Position numbers and translations under genes: made by a program
Shown: positions 34,067-42,515 of the stretch, in pieces
How positions within the stretch are numbered: position 1 is the first letter of the stretch
Layout: each line of letters starts with the position of its first letter
Notes under the pieces: generated by a model
Seen by the model: the letters and a program-made list of their open reading frames with translations, nothing else
What the model was told of the DNA's origin: nothing
The model's database searches: none
Source of the DNA: Pseudomonas cedrina subsp. fulgida
GTDB taxonomy: Bacteria > Pseudomonadota > Gammaproteobacteria > Pseudomonadales > Pseudomonadaceae
Length of the DNA: 64,000 nt
Assembly (NCBI GenBank): GCA_016937595.1
Contig: JAFHKH010000017.1
Location: forward strand, 1 to 64,000
Direction: 5' to 3'

Positions 34067-34638
34067 TCGCCAAGCAACCCAAACCGAAGAAGTGCAAGAG
34101 CCCGGCATGCGGCATCAGCTTCCCGCCGCAGCGATTGGGGCAGGCCGTATGCAGCCCAATGTGCGGCCTGGCCATCAAGGAGGTGAACCAGGCTAAGGCG
34201 CGTAAGTCGCTAGCCGATATCGGCCGCAAGGAGTTGCGCGCGGCGAAAGTGAAGATCAAGACGCGCGCCCAGCACATGAAGGAGGCACAGGCCGCATTCA
34301 ACGCCTGGATCCGCGAGCGGGACATCGGCCTGCCGTGCGTGAGCTGTGGACGGCACCACAACGGCCAATGGCACGCCGGGCACTACCGCACCGTCGGCGG
34401 CAACCCTGAGCTTCGCTTCGAGCCGCTGAACGTGTGGCGCCAGTGCGCGCCGTGCAACAACCATAAATCGGGCGACATCGTGAACTACCGGCTGGAGCTG
34501 GTGAGGCGCATCGGTGCCGAAAAAGTGGATTGGCTGGAAGGACCTCATGATCCCCAGCGCCATACCATCGAGCAGTTGCAGGCCATCAAGGCCGACTACC
34601 GAGCCAAAACCCGTGAACTCAAGAGGGCTGCAGCATGA
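34063..34638 (+). CDS. ninG: NinG/Rap recombination endonuclease
   Basis: 191 residues. The N-terminal zinc motif has CKSPACGISF and CSPMCG. Typical NinG core: RERDIGLPCVSCGR, QWHAGHYRTVGGNPELRFEPLNVWRQCAPCNNHKSGD (HNH-like, about residues 85-145). Rap cuts branched recombination intermediates. Coupled to ninB and to the following gene by 4-nt overlaps. Confidence 0.92.
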   Translation: MIAKQPKPKKCKSPACGISFPPQRLGQAVCSPMCGLAIKEVNQAKARKSLADIGRKELRAAKVKIKTRAQHMKEAQAAFNAWIRERDIGLPCVSCGRHHNGQWHAGHYRTVGGNPELRFEPLNVWRQCAPCNNHKSGDIVNYRLELVRRIGAEKVDWLEGPHDPQRHTIEQLQAIKADYRAKTRELKRAAA

Positions 34639-35180
34639 CCTATCGCAACGTTGTTTCAGCAGTAGTTCGAGCCCTCGCGGCCGAGACCATCAGTTCCGCC
34701 GGCGGCTGCGACTTTGAGCCGAAGGTGCAGTGCGCTAAGCAGAAGGGGGAGATCGTCGGTAAGGAGGCAGCGTTTCTTCAGGACTGCTGGGTGTTCGGTC
34801 GGCTGCATAAAGCTTTGAGCCCTGCTCACTGGCGGGCACTTGTGGCGAAGTACTCGACGCATGAAGAGCGCAAGCATGGCGCCATCCTGGAACTGTTGAA
34901 TTCGGTGAAGACGCCGGCGCCGAAACGCTTCCGGGAATGTGCCGTGCTGACCTGGGCTATTCCGCAGGTGGCGGGGGCAGAGGGCAAGCGTTCCGCAGCG
35001 GTCCTGCCAGCGGCTTGGTACGACATCACGAATTGGGATAACGATGGAAAGCCAGAATCGACTCGATACCGGTGGCGCTCGACAATCCGAAAAACGCTGG
35101 ATGACCAAGTTAACAAGGCGCTGACCGCTGCCCAGGAGCTGCTCGACGCCGAGGGCTTAATCGAAAGTTGCGCGGCGTAG
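34635..35180 (+). CDS. Protein in the Q (late antiterminator) position
   Basis: 181 residues. Contains CDFEPKVQCAKQKGEIVGKEAAFLQDCWVFGRLHKALSPAHWRALVAKYSTHEERK. It follows NinG and precedes the lysis genes, the place of lambda Q and its analogues. I cannot assign it to a particular Q family from sequence alone. Confidence 0.5.
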   Translation: MTYRNVVSAVVRALAAETISSAGGCDFEPKVQCAKQKGEIVGKEAAFLQDCWVFGRLHKALSPAHWRALVAKYSTHEERKHGAILELLNSVKTPAPKRFRECAVLTWAIPQVAGAEGKRSAAVLPAAWYDITNWDNDGKPESTRYRWRSTIRKTLDDQVNKALTAAQELLDAEGLIESCAA

Positions 35181-35195
35181 CAAATAGCCATTGCA

Positions 35196-35504
35196 ATGAG
35201 TGAGAAAGTGAGAGAGTATTTATCCATCCTGTCGATCTTGCGCGTTAACGGATCGATGAAACGAGTCCCTAGTGTGGGATCATCGGCAATTTTGACGGGG
35301 TGCTTGCTCGTAGCCGGCGCTGTTGGGTACTTGATTCTTGTAGCACTGAAGTTTCTCGTTCAAAAACTGCAGCAGCCAAGCGTAGTGGTTCCGCCTACGA
35401 AGGAGGTTAGTGAAATGGCTAACATCGACACCGCGTTTCTCGACACCAGCATCAATGTTGGCGCCGGATTCGTAGCAAGCACTCTGTTTGCCGCTCTGAT
35501 TTGA
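35196..35504 (+). CDS. Small membrane protein with an internal start, 102 or 29 aa
   Basis: The frame from 35196 gives one hydrophobic helix at about residues 30-54. An in-frame ATG at 35415 has a very strong AAGGAGG at optimal distance and would make a 29-residue peptide (MANIDTAFLDTSINVGAGF...). Either the full frame, the short peptide or both are made. Followed by a strong terminator. No family recognised. Confidence 0.45.
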   Translation: MSEKVREYLSILSILRVNGSMKRVPSVGSSAILTGCLLVAGAVGYLILVALKFLVQKLQQPSVVVPPTKEVSEMANIDTAFLDTSINVGAGFVASTLFAALI

Positions 35505-35521
35505 GTCCGAAAGGACTCCAC

Positions 35522-35550
35522 AAACCCCGTCTAATCAGCGGGGTTTTTTT
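35522..35550 (+). terminator. Rho-independent terminator
   Basis: ACCCCG at 35524-35529 pairs with CGGGGT at 35539-35544, followed by seven Ts. It ends the early rightward transcript just before the lysis/late region, so it may be the terminator overridden by the Q-position protein. Confidence 0.88.
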
Positions 35551-35571
35551 ATGCCTGAAATTTACCTGTAG

Positions 35572-35644
35572 ACAGGACAGCCTTCGGGAAGGCCCGGACG
35601 TCGATAGCCGGAAAGCGCGGCTATCGGAAGCGACGTCGGCCTGT
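35572..35644. ncRNA. Candidate structured RNA (three-way-junction fold)
   Basis: P1 ACAGG 35572-35576 / CCTGT 35640-35644. P2 GCCTT 35580-35584 / AAGGC 35589-35593. P3 GACGTCG 35597-35603 / CGACGTC 35631-35637. P4 ATAGCCG 35604-35610 / CGGCTAT 35618-35624, with a 7-nt loop and a 6-nt bulge (CGGAAG) between P4 and P3. It lies in a short non-coding gap between a terminator and a minus-strand accessory gene. Strand and role are unknown. Confidence 0.45.
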
Positions 35645-35657
35645 TGGTCCGCTTGCC

Positions 35658-36260
35658 TCAAGAGTGACCATTCACTATTTGACCTAGGTGAAACCATTTA
35701 AGGTGAATTGGTCTGCCAGTGATTGATTCCGCTGAATTTCCTGGGTCCTTTAAAGGATCCTCCCTCCCTTCAGGCCACATCGCGAAGTCCGTGACAATGA
35801 CTGCCGAAGTCAGTTGGATCGAGTTCTCAGTTCCCTGACGGAAATAGTCGGGAAACCCTGTATCCAGATCTGACGTTTTGACGTAGATCCGATGTCGCCA
35901 AAAAGCTTCGTGGCTTGTGCATTCCTGCAGAATAAATGGGTCGTTAATCCTCGACTTGGTGCTTTTGTATTCTTCTATTAGTCGCGCAGATGTCAGCCAG
36001 TTGATCCTGCTTGGTGGGGGCACATTAAAGTCTGGCTTGCCACCCACAAGTGTGGAATACGCCCGCTCAAGCGTTGTTATCGCGTGCGATAGGAGTCTCT
36101 CGTTCTTTCGATCATTCTCGGCCTCTGCCAAAGCCTTTGAGTGGTTCGAGTTGCTCGCCTCTATCGCCCGAAAAGCCGCGTAAGCAGATGCGGCCCCTGT
36201 AGCGGCTGATAGCGCAGCCGCCACAGCGGCAACTGTGGTCCATATCAAATTCCATTCCAT
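35658..36260 (-). CDS. Membrane-anchored accessory protein (200 aa)
   Basis: Start at 36260 with GGGAG upstream (MEWNLIWTTVAAVAAALSAATG...). N-terminal membrane helix at about 5-27, a coiled-coil-prone stretch (EASNSNHSKALAEAENDRKNERLL), then a soluble domain with several Trp. The layout (membrane helix, coiled coil, helical domain) resembles the gene at 14587. It is transcribed against the late operon, just before the holin, which marks a moron. Confidence 0.6.
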   Translation of the reverse strand: MEWNLIWTTVAAVAAALSAATGAASAYAAFRAIEASNSNHSKALAEAENDRKNERLLSHAITTLERAYSTLVGGKPDFNVPPPSRINWLTSARLIEEYKSTKSRINDPFILQECTSHEAFWRHRIYVKTSDLDTGFPDYFRQGTENSIQLTSAVIVTDFAMWPEGREDPLKDPGNSAESITGRPIHLKWFHLGQIVNGHS

Positions 36261-36327
36261 AAGTTTCTCCCGCCTTCTGAGGTTCGGAGACTCGTTTACC
36301 AACCATCCATAGTCAAGAGGTCCGAGC

Positions 36328-36657
36328 ATGGAGTTTTTGCATCGCCTGCTCGATAAGACCGAGTGGCTAATTGCTGGACTGATCGGCGCTATCGTCGCCA
36401 GTTGGTGGCACAAGGACGACCTGGCAGACTGGCGTGCCTGGGTGATCTTCCTGGTCACCGGAGTGGCCTGCTCGCTTTACTTGACCGGGATGGTGAGTGC
36501 CTATCTCAACGTCACCGAGCCGAGCATCGTTGCCGGGATCGGTTTTCTCCTTGGCACGTTCGGCGGTTCGCTCCTAGCAGCAATCAACCGAGCCATCAAA
36601 GCCGCTGACCTCTGGGCGCTTATTCGCCAGCGGTTCGGGGGAGGCAATCCACCATGA
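36328..36657 (+). CDS. Phage holin
   Basis: 109 residues with three hydrophobic helices (about 12-26, 36-56 and 66-86) and a polar C-terminus. It is placed between the early genes and terminase, overlapping a second membrane protein gene by 4 nt. It would form the membrane hole at lysis. The endolysin candidate is far downstream, at 63731. Confidence 0.75.
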   Translation: MEFLHRLLDKTEWLIAGLIGAIVASWWHKDDLADWRAWVIFLVTGVACSLYLTGMVSAYLNVTEPSIVAGIGFLLGTFGGSLLAAINRAIKAADLWALIRQRFGGGNPP

Positions 36658-36998
36658 ATCTTGAACTGATCAACTCCATCGCCTGCGGCCTTATCGCGCT
36701 GTGGGCCACCTGGTGCGTTCTGAGCGGTAAGGTGAGGGACGGCATTCTTGGGAAGCTGATCTACACCACGATCGCCATCACCGGCTTCGTCGTGTCGGTG
36801 CGTAGTCAGAACATTTTCTTCGGGCCGACTACAGCCGGCCTGACGCTGCACGTCGCCCTGGCCTTGGCCGGTGCCCGGCACATCTTCATGGTCACTTACT
36901 GGCAGCCGGTTAAAGCCTGGCTTTGCCGGACCCTGAACTGCGAGCACTGCCTGCACTGTGACAAGGCACCGGGCGGTATCGATCGCCGGGTTAAGTAA
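36654..36998 (+). CDS. Second holin-like or membrane lysis protein
   Basis: 114 residues with about three hydrophobic segments (4-22, 36-50 and 57-75) and a C-terminal cysteine cluster (CRTLNCEHCLHC). Coupled to the holin by a 4-nt overlap. It may be a holin partner or antiholin; the Cys cluster is unusual. Confidence 0.6.
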   Translation: MNLELINSIACGLIALWATWCVLSGKVRDGILGKLIYTTIAITGFVVSVRSQNIFFGPTTAGLTLHVALALAGARHIFMVTYWQPVKAWLCRTLNCEHCLHCDKAPGGIDRRVK

Positions 36999-37051
36999 TC
37001 CGCGCCACGTTTTCGAATGCGCCAAATCGTGGCGCGAGAATTGAGGTAGAC

Positions 37052-37267
37052 ATGGGCATCAAGAAGACGCTGATCCACTTCAACGACATCACGCTGACCT
37101 TGTCGGTGGATGATCTGAAGGCTGCGCTCATCGCCAAGTATGGCGATGCCGCGGCAGAGGTGCTGGGCGATGGCGTGATCCTTCAGAACGCCACCTATTC
37201 CACATATTGCCCGGATGACGACGTGAAGTTCACCTTTGCTCAGCCTCTGGAAGGGCACAACACGTGA
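37052..37267 (+). CDS. Hypothetical phage protein, 71 aa
   Basis: Small protein (MGIKKTLIHFNDITLTLSVDDLKAAL) preceded by TTGAGG. The dyad repeat at 37000-37036 lies directly upstream and could control it. Overlaps the next gene by 4 nt. Function unknown. Confidence 0.6.
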   Translation: MGIKKTLIHFNDITLTLSVDDLKAALIAKYGDAAAEVLGDGVILQNATYSTYCPDDDVKFTFAQPLEGHNT

Positions 37268-37458
37268 GCAACGTCACCCGCCTGCGCCACGCGCTTCCGT
37301 TGGGGCAAGACATCAACGCTGCTGTGAGCGCGCTCGACAAGGCCATTGCCGATGCCGTGGACGCTGCCAGGGAAGCCGGGCTGCCCCAAGGCCTGATCGT
37401 TGGACTCCTCCACGCCCACGCACAGACGCACCAGATGGTTACTCAAGCTGCTGAATGA
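37264..37458 (+). CDS. Hypothetical phage protein, 64 aa
   Basis: Helical small protein (MSNVTRLRHALPLGQDINAAVSALDKAI...). Contains GLIVGLLHAHAQTHQMV. Translationally coupled to the previous gene. Unknown function. Confidence 0.6.
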   Translation: MSNVTRLRHALPLGQDINAAVSALDKAIADAVDAAREAGLPQGLIVGLLHAHAQTHQMVTQAAE

Positions 37459-37507
37459 GCATGGAAGAGGGTTATCATGAGATGAATCACTATCTCAAGG
37501 AACGAAA

Positions 37508-37936
37508 ATGAGCACGGATACGCGCAGTGTGCTGCTTCATCAATCGGCGAGCACTGAATCGATGGGGTTTGACCGATTTATCTTAGGTGCCACTTTAGCT
37601 GCTTGCGCTTATATGGCTCAGACGATTCCTTTTGGTCCCTTGGGTCACAACATTGAAACGATGTACCTGTGGACGCTGGTCGTGATGGCGGCAGCAGCCT
37701 TTTTTGGCTTTAAGCGGATCGAAGCGGTAATTGAGACAGTGAAATTCAACTCTCAATACTTAGCGGATTTGGAAACTGGCAAGGTTAGGACTGAAGAGCT
37801 TTTTGATCGGTATCAGGCGGCTCTTGAAAGGCGCTCAAGCCAAACCCTACGCTTCTATAGGGCGCGCAATACCACGCTGTTCATGTCATTCACTTGTTAT
37901 GTGGCGACGAAGGTGTTTGCTACATACCTTTTATAA
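37508..37936 (+). CDS. Membrane protein, 142 aa (accessory)
   Basis: Two adjacent hydrophobic segments (about 25-42 and 50-70), a charged helical middle and a C-terminal membrane helix (about 120-140). AAGGAACG upstream. Lower GC than neighbours. Possibly superinfection exclusion, by topology and location only. Confidence 0.6.
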   Translation: MSTDTRSVLLHQSASTESMGFDRFILGATLAACAYMAQTIPFGPLGHNIETMYLWTLVVMAAAAFFGFKRIEAVIETVKFNSQYLADLETGKVRTEELFDRYQAALERRSSQTLRFYRARNTTLFMSFTCYVATKVFATYLL

Positions 37937-37962
37937 AAAATATGCCGCAGTTGAGTGCGGCA
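37934..37962 (-). terminator. Rho-independent terminator (minus strand)
   Basis: Minus-strand GCCGCA-CTCAAC-TGCGGC followed by ATATTTTTT. It is placed 9 nt beyond the stop of the minus-strand gene at 37971, whose transcript it ends. Confidence 0.8.
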
Positions 37963-37970
37963 CGGGTGGG

Positions 37971-38183
37971 TCACTTCACTTTCAGTGCTTCTTGGATCTT
38001 GTCGGTATAGGCAGACAGCTTGGAAAACTCTTTTTCCAGATCCACTGATGTATTCCCGCTTGCTGCAAAGGCTGCAATGGTCTCCAGAGCCGCTGCTACT
38101 GCGTGGCCGCGTGCCATTCGTGTCTTGTTGCCTATCGTGGCGGATTGCGAGCTAGAGATCGCTTCGGCGATGGATGACGACAT
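37971..38183 (-). CDS. Hypothetical protein, 70 aa, minus strand moron
   Basis: Small Ser/Ala-rich helical protein (MSSSIAEAISSSQSATIGNKTRMARGHAV...) with GGAAGCAGC upstream and its own terminator. An isolated opposite-strand gene in the late region, hence likely expressed in the lysogen. The 38184-38430 gap to the right holds only a 31-codon open frame at 38252 (MDRPNPPSSLLELSG) of doubtful status. Confidence 0.55.
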   Translation of the reverse strand: MSSSIAEAISSSQSATIGNKTRMARGHAVAAALETIAAFAASGNTSVDLEKEFSKLSAYTDKIQEALKVK

Positions 38184-38430
38184 GTGCTGCTTCCTTTCGT
38201 TGATTTGATCCTCACTAATACCGGCAATCAGCCACTATTTCAAGGTGATCCATGGACAGGCCTAACCCTCCATCGTCACTGCTTGAGCTGTCAGGGCTAA
38301 GCGACGTCGACGTCCGCCCGACCCTAGCCTTCGATCCGTTTACCTGATACTCCAAGTTTGCGTATGGGTATCAGATGCGGTACCTCCCTAGCGGATGCAT
38401 AATCCAGCTCTCAACCAAAGGAAGGTTCCG

Positions 38431-38892
38431 ATGAAAGACACTCCTATCACCAAGCAGCAATTTGACCTTGTGAGATCAGCAGTTGCGGACGCCGCTCGCA
38501 TCAAGGATCACGTCAGGAATCTCGCCGAGCAACTTCGGCAAGTGTTTTCCAAGGATTATCCAATAGCCAACTGGGGAGTTCGCTACGATCTGGATGGAGA
38601 CCAAATATCTGCCGCTTTAGAAACCCCATTTGGTATTGCGAGGTCAAGGCTGGTACTGGGTGTGGACGAGCGCGGACCAATGGGTCGCTATCTTTTTGAG
38701 CGGCGCAATCTTGCGCCTGATGACTCGTTCGTTTGGGGGCATGCGTGGAGCATCCGCATAGGCCAGTACGGCGAGATCTCGCTGGAGGGTCAGGAAGGAA
38801 GTAGCGTCGATCTCGACCACCCATACCATGGGGAAAATCTGATAGCTGAAATTGCCCTTTCTCTCCTATACGCAATAGCTAGGAAGTTTTAG
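38431..38892 (+). CDS. Hypothetical protein, 153 aa
   Basis: Start at 38431 (MKDTPITKQQFDLVRSAV) with AAAGGAAGG upstream. A soluble alpha/beta protein, with GVRYDLDGDQISAALETPFGIARSRLVLG in the middle. Followed by a strong terminator, so it is a self-contained unit before the terminase genes. No family recognised. Confidence 0.6.
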   Translation: MKDTPITKQQFDLVRSAVADAARIKDHVRNLAEQLRQVFSKDYPIANWGVRYDLDGDQISAALETPFGIARSRLVLGVDERGPMGRYLFERRNLAPDDSFVWGHAWSIRIGQYGEISLEGQEGSSVDLDHPYHGENLIAEIALSLLYAIARKF

Positions 38893-38926
38893 ACCAGTTT
38901 GGTGCAATTCTTAGACGGTTCTGTTG

Positions 38927-38957
38927 GAAGCCCTGCTAGATGCGGGGCTTCTTTTTT
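38927..38957 (+). terminator. Rho-independent terminator before terminase
   Basis: GAAGCCC 38927-38933 pairs with GGGCTTC 38945-38951, followed by six Ts. It separates the accessory gene from the packaging genes. Confidence 0.88.
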
Positions 38958-38966
38958 AGGTGAATT

Positions 38967-39566
38967 ATGACAACCAAGCAACCCGACTGGGAGGCAATCG
39001 AACGTGCCTACCGGGCTGGTTCGCTTTCCATCAGGACTATCGCTGAGCGCCAAGGCGTGAGTGACACGGCAATCCGGAAGAAAGCCAAGGTTCAAGGATG
39101 GGCGAGAGATCTTTCTGACCAGGTGCGCAAAGAGGTTCGCAGCAAGCTGGTTCGCGGAGAGGTTCGCAACGACCAAGGCGCGAACTGCGAACTTGACGCC
39201 GAGATCATCGAAGAGGCCGCAGAGGAAGGCGCTCGGGTGGTTCGCAGCCATCGCCGAGACATTCGCAAGGCGACGAACCTTGCGAACCTGCTGATGGATG
39301 ATTTGCTCAACACCATTCAGCGCCGCGAAGAGATCGAAGACGCGATCATTGATGAGACGGGTGAGGACAATAACGGCATGCGCCGGGCCTCGATGCTCGC
39401 TGCTGTTGCGCTACCCAGCAATTCCAAAACCCTGTTCCAGCTTTCCTCTGCAATGAAGAACCTGCAAGTTCTGGAGCGTCAGGCATTCAGCCTGGACGAG
39501 AAGGAGAAGACGGACGACGCCGACGAGATCTCGAAGATGATGGACGAATTATCACAGGACGCCTGA
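38967..39566 (+). CDS. terS: Terminase small subunit
   Basis: 199 residues. An N-terminal HTH (about 8-45: DWEAIERAYRAGSLSIRTIAERQGVSDTAIRKKAKVQGW) recognises the packaging site, then a long helical oligomerisation region follows. Directly upstream of the large subunit (1-nt gap). Confidence 0.88.
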   Translation: MTTKQPDWEAIERAYRAGSLSIRTIAERQGVSDTAIRKKAKVQGWARDLSDQVRKEVRSKLVRGEVRNDQGANCELDAEIIEEAAEEGARVVRSHRRDIRKATNLANLLMDDLLNTIQRREEIEDAIIDETGEDNNGMRRASMLAAVALPSNSKTLFQLSSAMKNLQVLERQAFSLDEKEKTDDADEISKMMDELSQDA

Positions 39567-39567
39567 T

Positions 39568-41055
39568 ATGAAACCCGAGCACATGAAGCTGCTTCGGGAT
39601 CGGTTCTGGCGACTGAATAATCTCTATTTCATCACCGACAAGCAGGGAAAGAAGGTTCGCTTCCGCATGACGCAGGAGCAGATCGATTACTTCCAGGGGA
39701 TGCATACCCGTAACATCATCCTGAAGGCGCGTCAGCTTGGCTTCACGACGCTGGTGTGTATCGTCCAGTTGGATGCGGCGCTGTTCGAGGCTGCGAAGTG
39801 CGCCTTGATCGCTCACACCCTGAACGATGCCAAGCGCCTTTTCCGGGAAAAGGTGAAGTACGCCTACGACAACCTGCCGAAAGAGCTGCGTGCTGCAAAC
39901 CCGGCGCGAAACGACGCTGCCGGCGAACTGGTGTTCAGTAAGGGCGGCTCGCTTTACGTCTCTACCTCGTTCCGGGGCGGGACGTTGCGCTACCTGCACG
40001 TGTCCGAGTTCGGGAAAATCTGCGCCAAGTTCCCGCATAAGGCGCGGGAGATCGTCACCGGTGCTTTCGAGGCGGTGGCCGCTGATTGTTTCGTCACCAT
40101 TGAGTCGACGGCAGAAGGTCGGGCCGGGTATTTCTTTGATTACAGTCAGTCAGCGGAGCGGCAGCAGCTCTCCGGTGTGCCGCTAGGCCTGCTGGACTGG
40201 AAGTTCTTTTTCTTCAGTTGGTGGAACAACAAGGCCTACAGCCTTGACTCGACCGACGTGGTACTGCCCCAGCGCCTGACCGACTACTTCAACGAACTGC
40301 ACGCCAAGCACGGGATCGTCACCAACGACGGCCAGCGCGCCTGGTATGCGGCCAAGGAGAAGACGCTCGGCGACGACATGAAGCGGGAATACCCGTCGAT
40401 TCCCGTCGAAGCCTTCCAGCAGTCGGTCGAGGGCGCCTACTACGCGCAGCAGTTCACCAAGCTGTATGCAGCTCAGCGCATCGGCACTCTGCCCGACAAC
40501 AGCCACCTGCCGGTGATGACCATTTGGGACATCGGCGTGAGCGACTCCACCGCCATTTGGTTCGTGCGCCAGGTGGGCGAGCAGTACCACGTCATCGATT
40601 ACTACGAGAACTCAGGCGAAGGCCTGCGGCATTACATGAAGGTGCTCAAGGACAAGGGTTACACCTACTCCGAGCACTGGGGGCCGCACGACATCGAGAA
40701 CCGTGAGTTCGGTAGTGATGCGAAGACGCGCAAGGACATAGCCCGAGAGGGTTATGAGATCGATGGCCAGGTTTACCGCATGACGTTCCAGGTTGTTCCG
40801 AAGATCGGGGTGGACGACGGCATCGAGCAGGCCCGCGAAATTCTGTCCAAGTGCGCCTTCGACGAATCGAAGTGCGAAGAGGGAATTGCCTGCCTTGAGA
40901 ACTATCGCAAGGAGTGGGACGACAAGAAGGGCTGCTGGAAAGACAAGCCGCTGCATGACTGGACGTCTCACGGCTCCGATGCATTCCGGTACTTCGCTGT
41001 CGCCAAGAGCGCGAAGAAGCCGGTCAAATCAATCAAAATGGGATTCGCACGCTAA
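39568..41055 (+). CDS. terL: Terminase large subunit
   Basis: 495 residues. The ATPase half has a Walker A-like ILKARQLGFTTL near residues 53-64 and the acidic FVTIESTAEGRAGYFF segment. The nuclease half begins MTIWDIGVSDSTAIWF near residue 315, with DYYENSGEG and later acids. Its stop overlaps the portal start (41055). Packages DNA into the prohead. Confidence 0.93.
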   Translation: MKPEHMKLLRDRFWRLNNLYFITDKQGKKVRFRMTQEQIDYFQGMHTRNIILKARQLGFTTLVCIVQLDAALFEAAKCALIAHTLNDAKRLFREKVKYAYDNLPKELRAANPARNDAAGELVFSKGGSLYVSTSFRGGTLRYLHVSEFGKICAKFPHKAREIVTGAFEAVAADCFVTIESTAEGRAGYFFDYSQSAERQQLSGVPLGLLDWKFFFFSWWNNKAYSLDSTDVVLPQRLTDYFNELHAKHGIVTNDGQRAWYAAKEKTLGDDMKREYPSIPVEAFQQSVEGAYYAQQFTKLYAAQRIGTLPDNSHLPVMTIWDIGVSDSTAIWFVRQVGEQYHVIDYYENSGEGLRHYMKVLKDKGYTYSEHWGPHDIENREFGSDAKTRKDIAREGYEIDGQVYRMTFQVVPKIGVDDGIEQAREILSKCAFDESKCEEGIACLENYRKEWDDKKGCWKDKPLHDWTSHGSDAFRYFAVAKSAKKPVKSIKMGFAR

Positions 41056-42515
41056 TGGCAGACGTCACATACACCCGCCCGGAATACGACGCGGCACAGT
41101 CCCGTTGGCGGCTGGTGCGCGACGTGTGCAAGGGCTCCGAGACGGTAAAGGGGCGCGGCGATGTTTACTTGCCCAGGCCCAACAAGCACGACACCAGCCC
41201 TGAGAATCTTGAACGGTATAAGTCGTACAAGCAGCGGGCCGTGTACTACAACGCTACCGGGCGCACGAAACACAGTCTGGTGGGGGCCGTGTTCCGCACC
41301 TGGCCAACGCTGACGGTACCTGGTGCACTGGATTATGTAGCCACGGATATCGACGGGCAGGGCGTGAGCGTTTATCAGCAGTCGCAGTCGGTCATTGGGC
41401 ATCTGCTCGAAGTTGGTCGTCACGGCCTGCTGGTGGACTACGCCGCGGTGCAGGCAGGTACTGTGAGCAAGGCGGACGAGCAGGCGGGTCGTGCTCGCGC
41501 TAGTGTTGCGAGCTACCCAGCCGAGTCGATCAGGAACTGGAAGACCCGTAAGGTCGGTGGTCAGCACCTGCTGAGCCTGGTTGTGCTGCAAGAATCCGTA
41601 GATGTCGACACCGATGACGGCTTCGGTAGCGAAAAGGTTACCCAGTACCGGGTGCTACGCCTGGACGAGACCGGCGTGTACACCCAGGAGGTGTGGGAAG
41701 AGGGAACAAGCCAGACGGCTATGATTATCCCGCCATTCACCCCCCTGAATGGCGCAGGCCAGCCTTGGCGGATCATCCCGTTCCACTTCCTTGGTAGCGA
41801 AAACAACGACACCAGCATCGACGACGCCCCGCTGTACGACATGGCGGTGCTGAACATTGGTCACTACTGCAACAGCGCGGACTACGAAGACTCAGTGTGG
41901 TTTTCCGGGCAACCGCAGTTCTGGATTTCTGGCTTGGACGAGGCTTGGCGCGATCACCTTGAGGCCAATGGCATCTATGTCGGCTCCAGGGCTCCGCTGA
42001 CACTTCCAGCCAACGGATCTTGCGGCTTTGCCCAGCCTGAGCCGAACACGCTCGTGAAGGAGGCCATGGACGCCAAGAAGCAGGACATGGTGTCCCTCGG
42101 CGCCCGCCTGATCGAACGTGGAAGCGCGGTGAAGACAGCGACCCAGGCCGACAACGATAGCGCCGCCGAACACAGCGTTCTCTCCCTGGTGGTGAGCAAC
42201 GTCAGCGAGGCATACAGCCAGTGCCTTGAGTGGATGGCCGAGTTCGTGAACGCTCCTGGCGAAGTGGTCTACAAGCTCAACCAAGACTTCAGTCAGATCA
42301 CTCTGGACGCGACGATCCTGGCGGCACTCTTCAATGCAGTGCAGGGCGGCAAGTTGCCTGAAGGAGACTTCTGGCAATACCTGCGCGATCGCGGCGTGAT
42401 CAACCCAGAGAAAACGGACGACGAAATCCGGGATGAGCTGGAGGCGCAAAGCACCGGGCCAGCCCTGGACGACACTGAGGTAATTCCGAATGGCGGCAAA
42501 CCAAGCAATCCTTGA
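41055..42515 (+). CDS. Portal protein (DUF4055)
   Basis: 486 residues. DUF4055 features: YKQRAVYYNATGRTKHSLVGAVFR near 55-80, HYCNSADYEDSVWFSGQPQFW near 270-290, and the KTATQADNDSAAEHSVLS region. DUF4055 proteins serve as portals in siphoviruses lacking a classic HK97 portal. Overlaps the next gene by 26 nt. Confidence 0.88.
   Translation: MADVTYTRPEYDAAQSRWRLVRDVCKGSETVKGRGDVYLPRPNKHDTSPENLERYKSYKQRAVYYNATGRTKHSLVGAVFRTWPTLTVPGALDYVATDIDGQGVSVYQQSQSVIGHLLEVGRHGLLVDYAAVQAGTVSKADEQAGRARASVASYPAESIRNWKTRKVGGQHLLSLVVLQESVDVDTDDGFGSEKVTQYRVLRLDETGVYTQEVWEEGTSQTAMIIPPFTPLNGAGQPWRIIPFHFLGSENNDTSIDDAPLYDMAVLNIGHYCNSADYEDSVWFSGQPQFWISGLDEAWRDHLEANGIYVGSRAPLTLPANGSCGFAQPEPNTLVKEAMDAKKQDMVSLGARLIERGSAVKTATQADNDSAAEHSVLSLVVSNVSEAYSQCLEWMAEFVNAPGEVVYKLNQDFSQITLDATILAALFNAVQGGKLPEGDFWQYLRDRGVINPEKTDDEIRDELEAQSTGPALDDTEVIPNGGKPSNP

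Noticed and set aside
35572-35644. Hammerhead ribozyme as identity of the three-way junction
   Set aside because: The conserved CTGATGA and GAAA core arrangement is absent.
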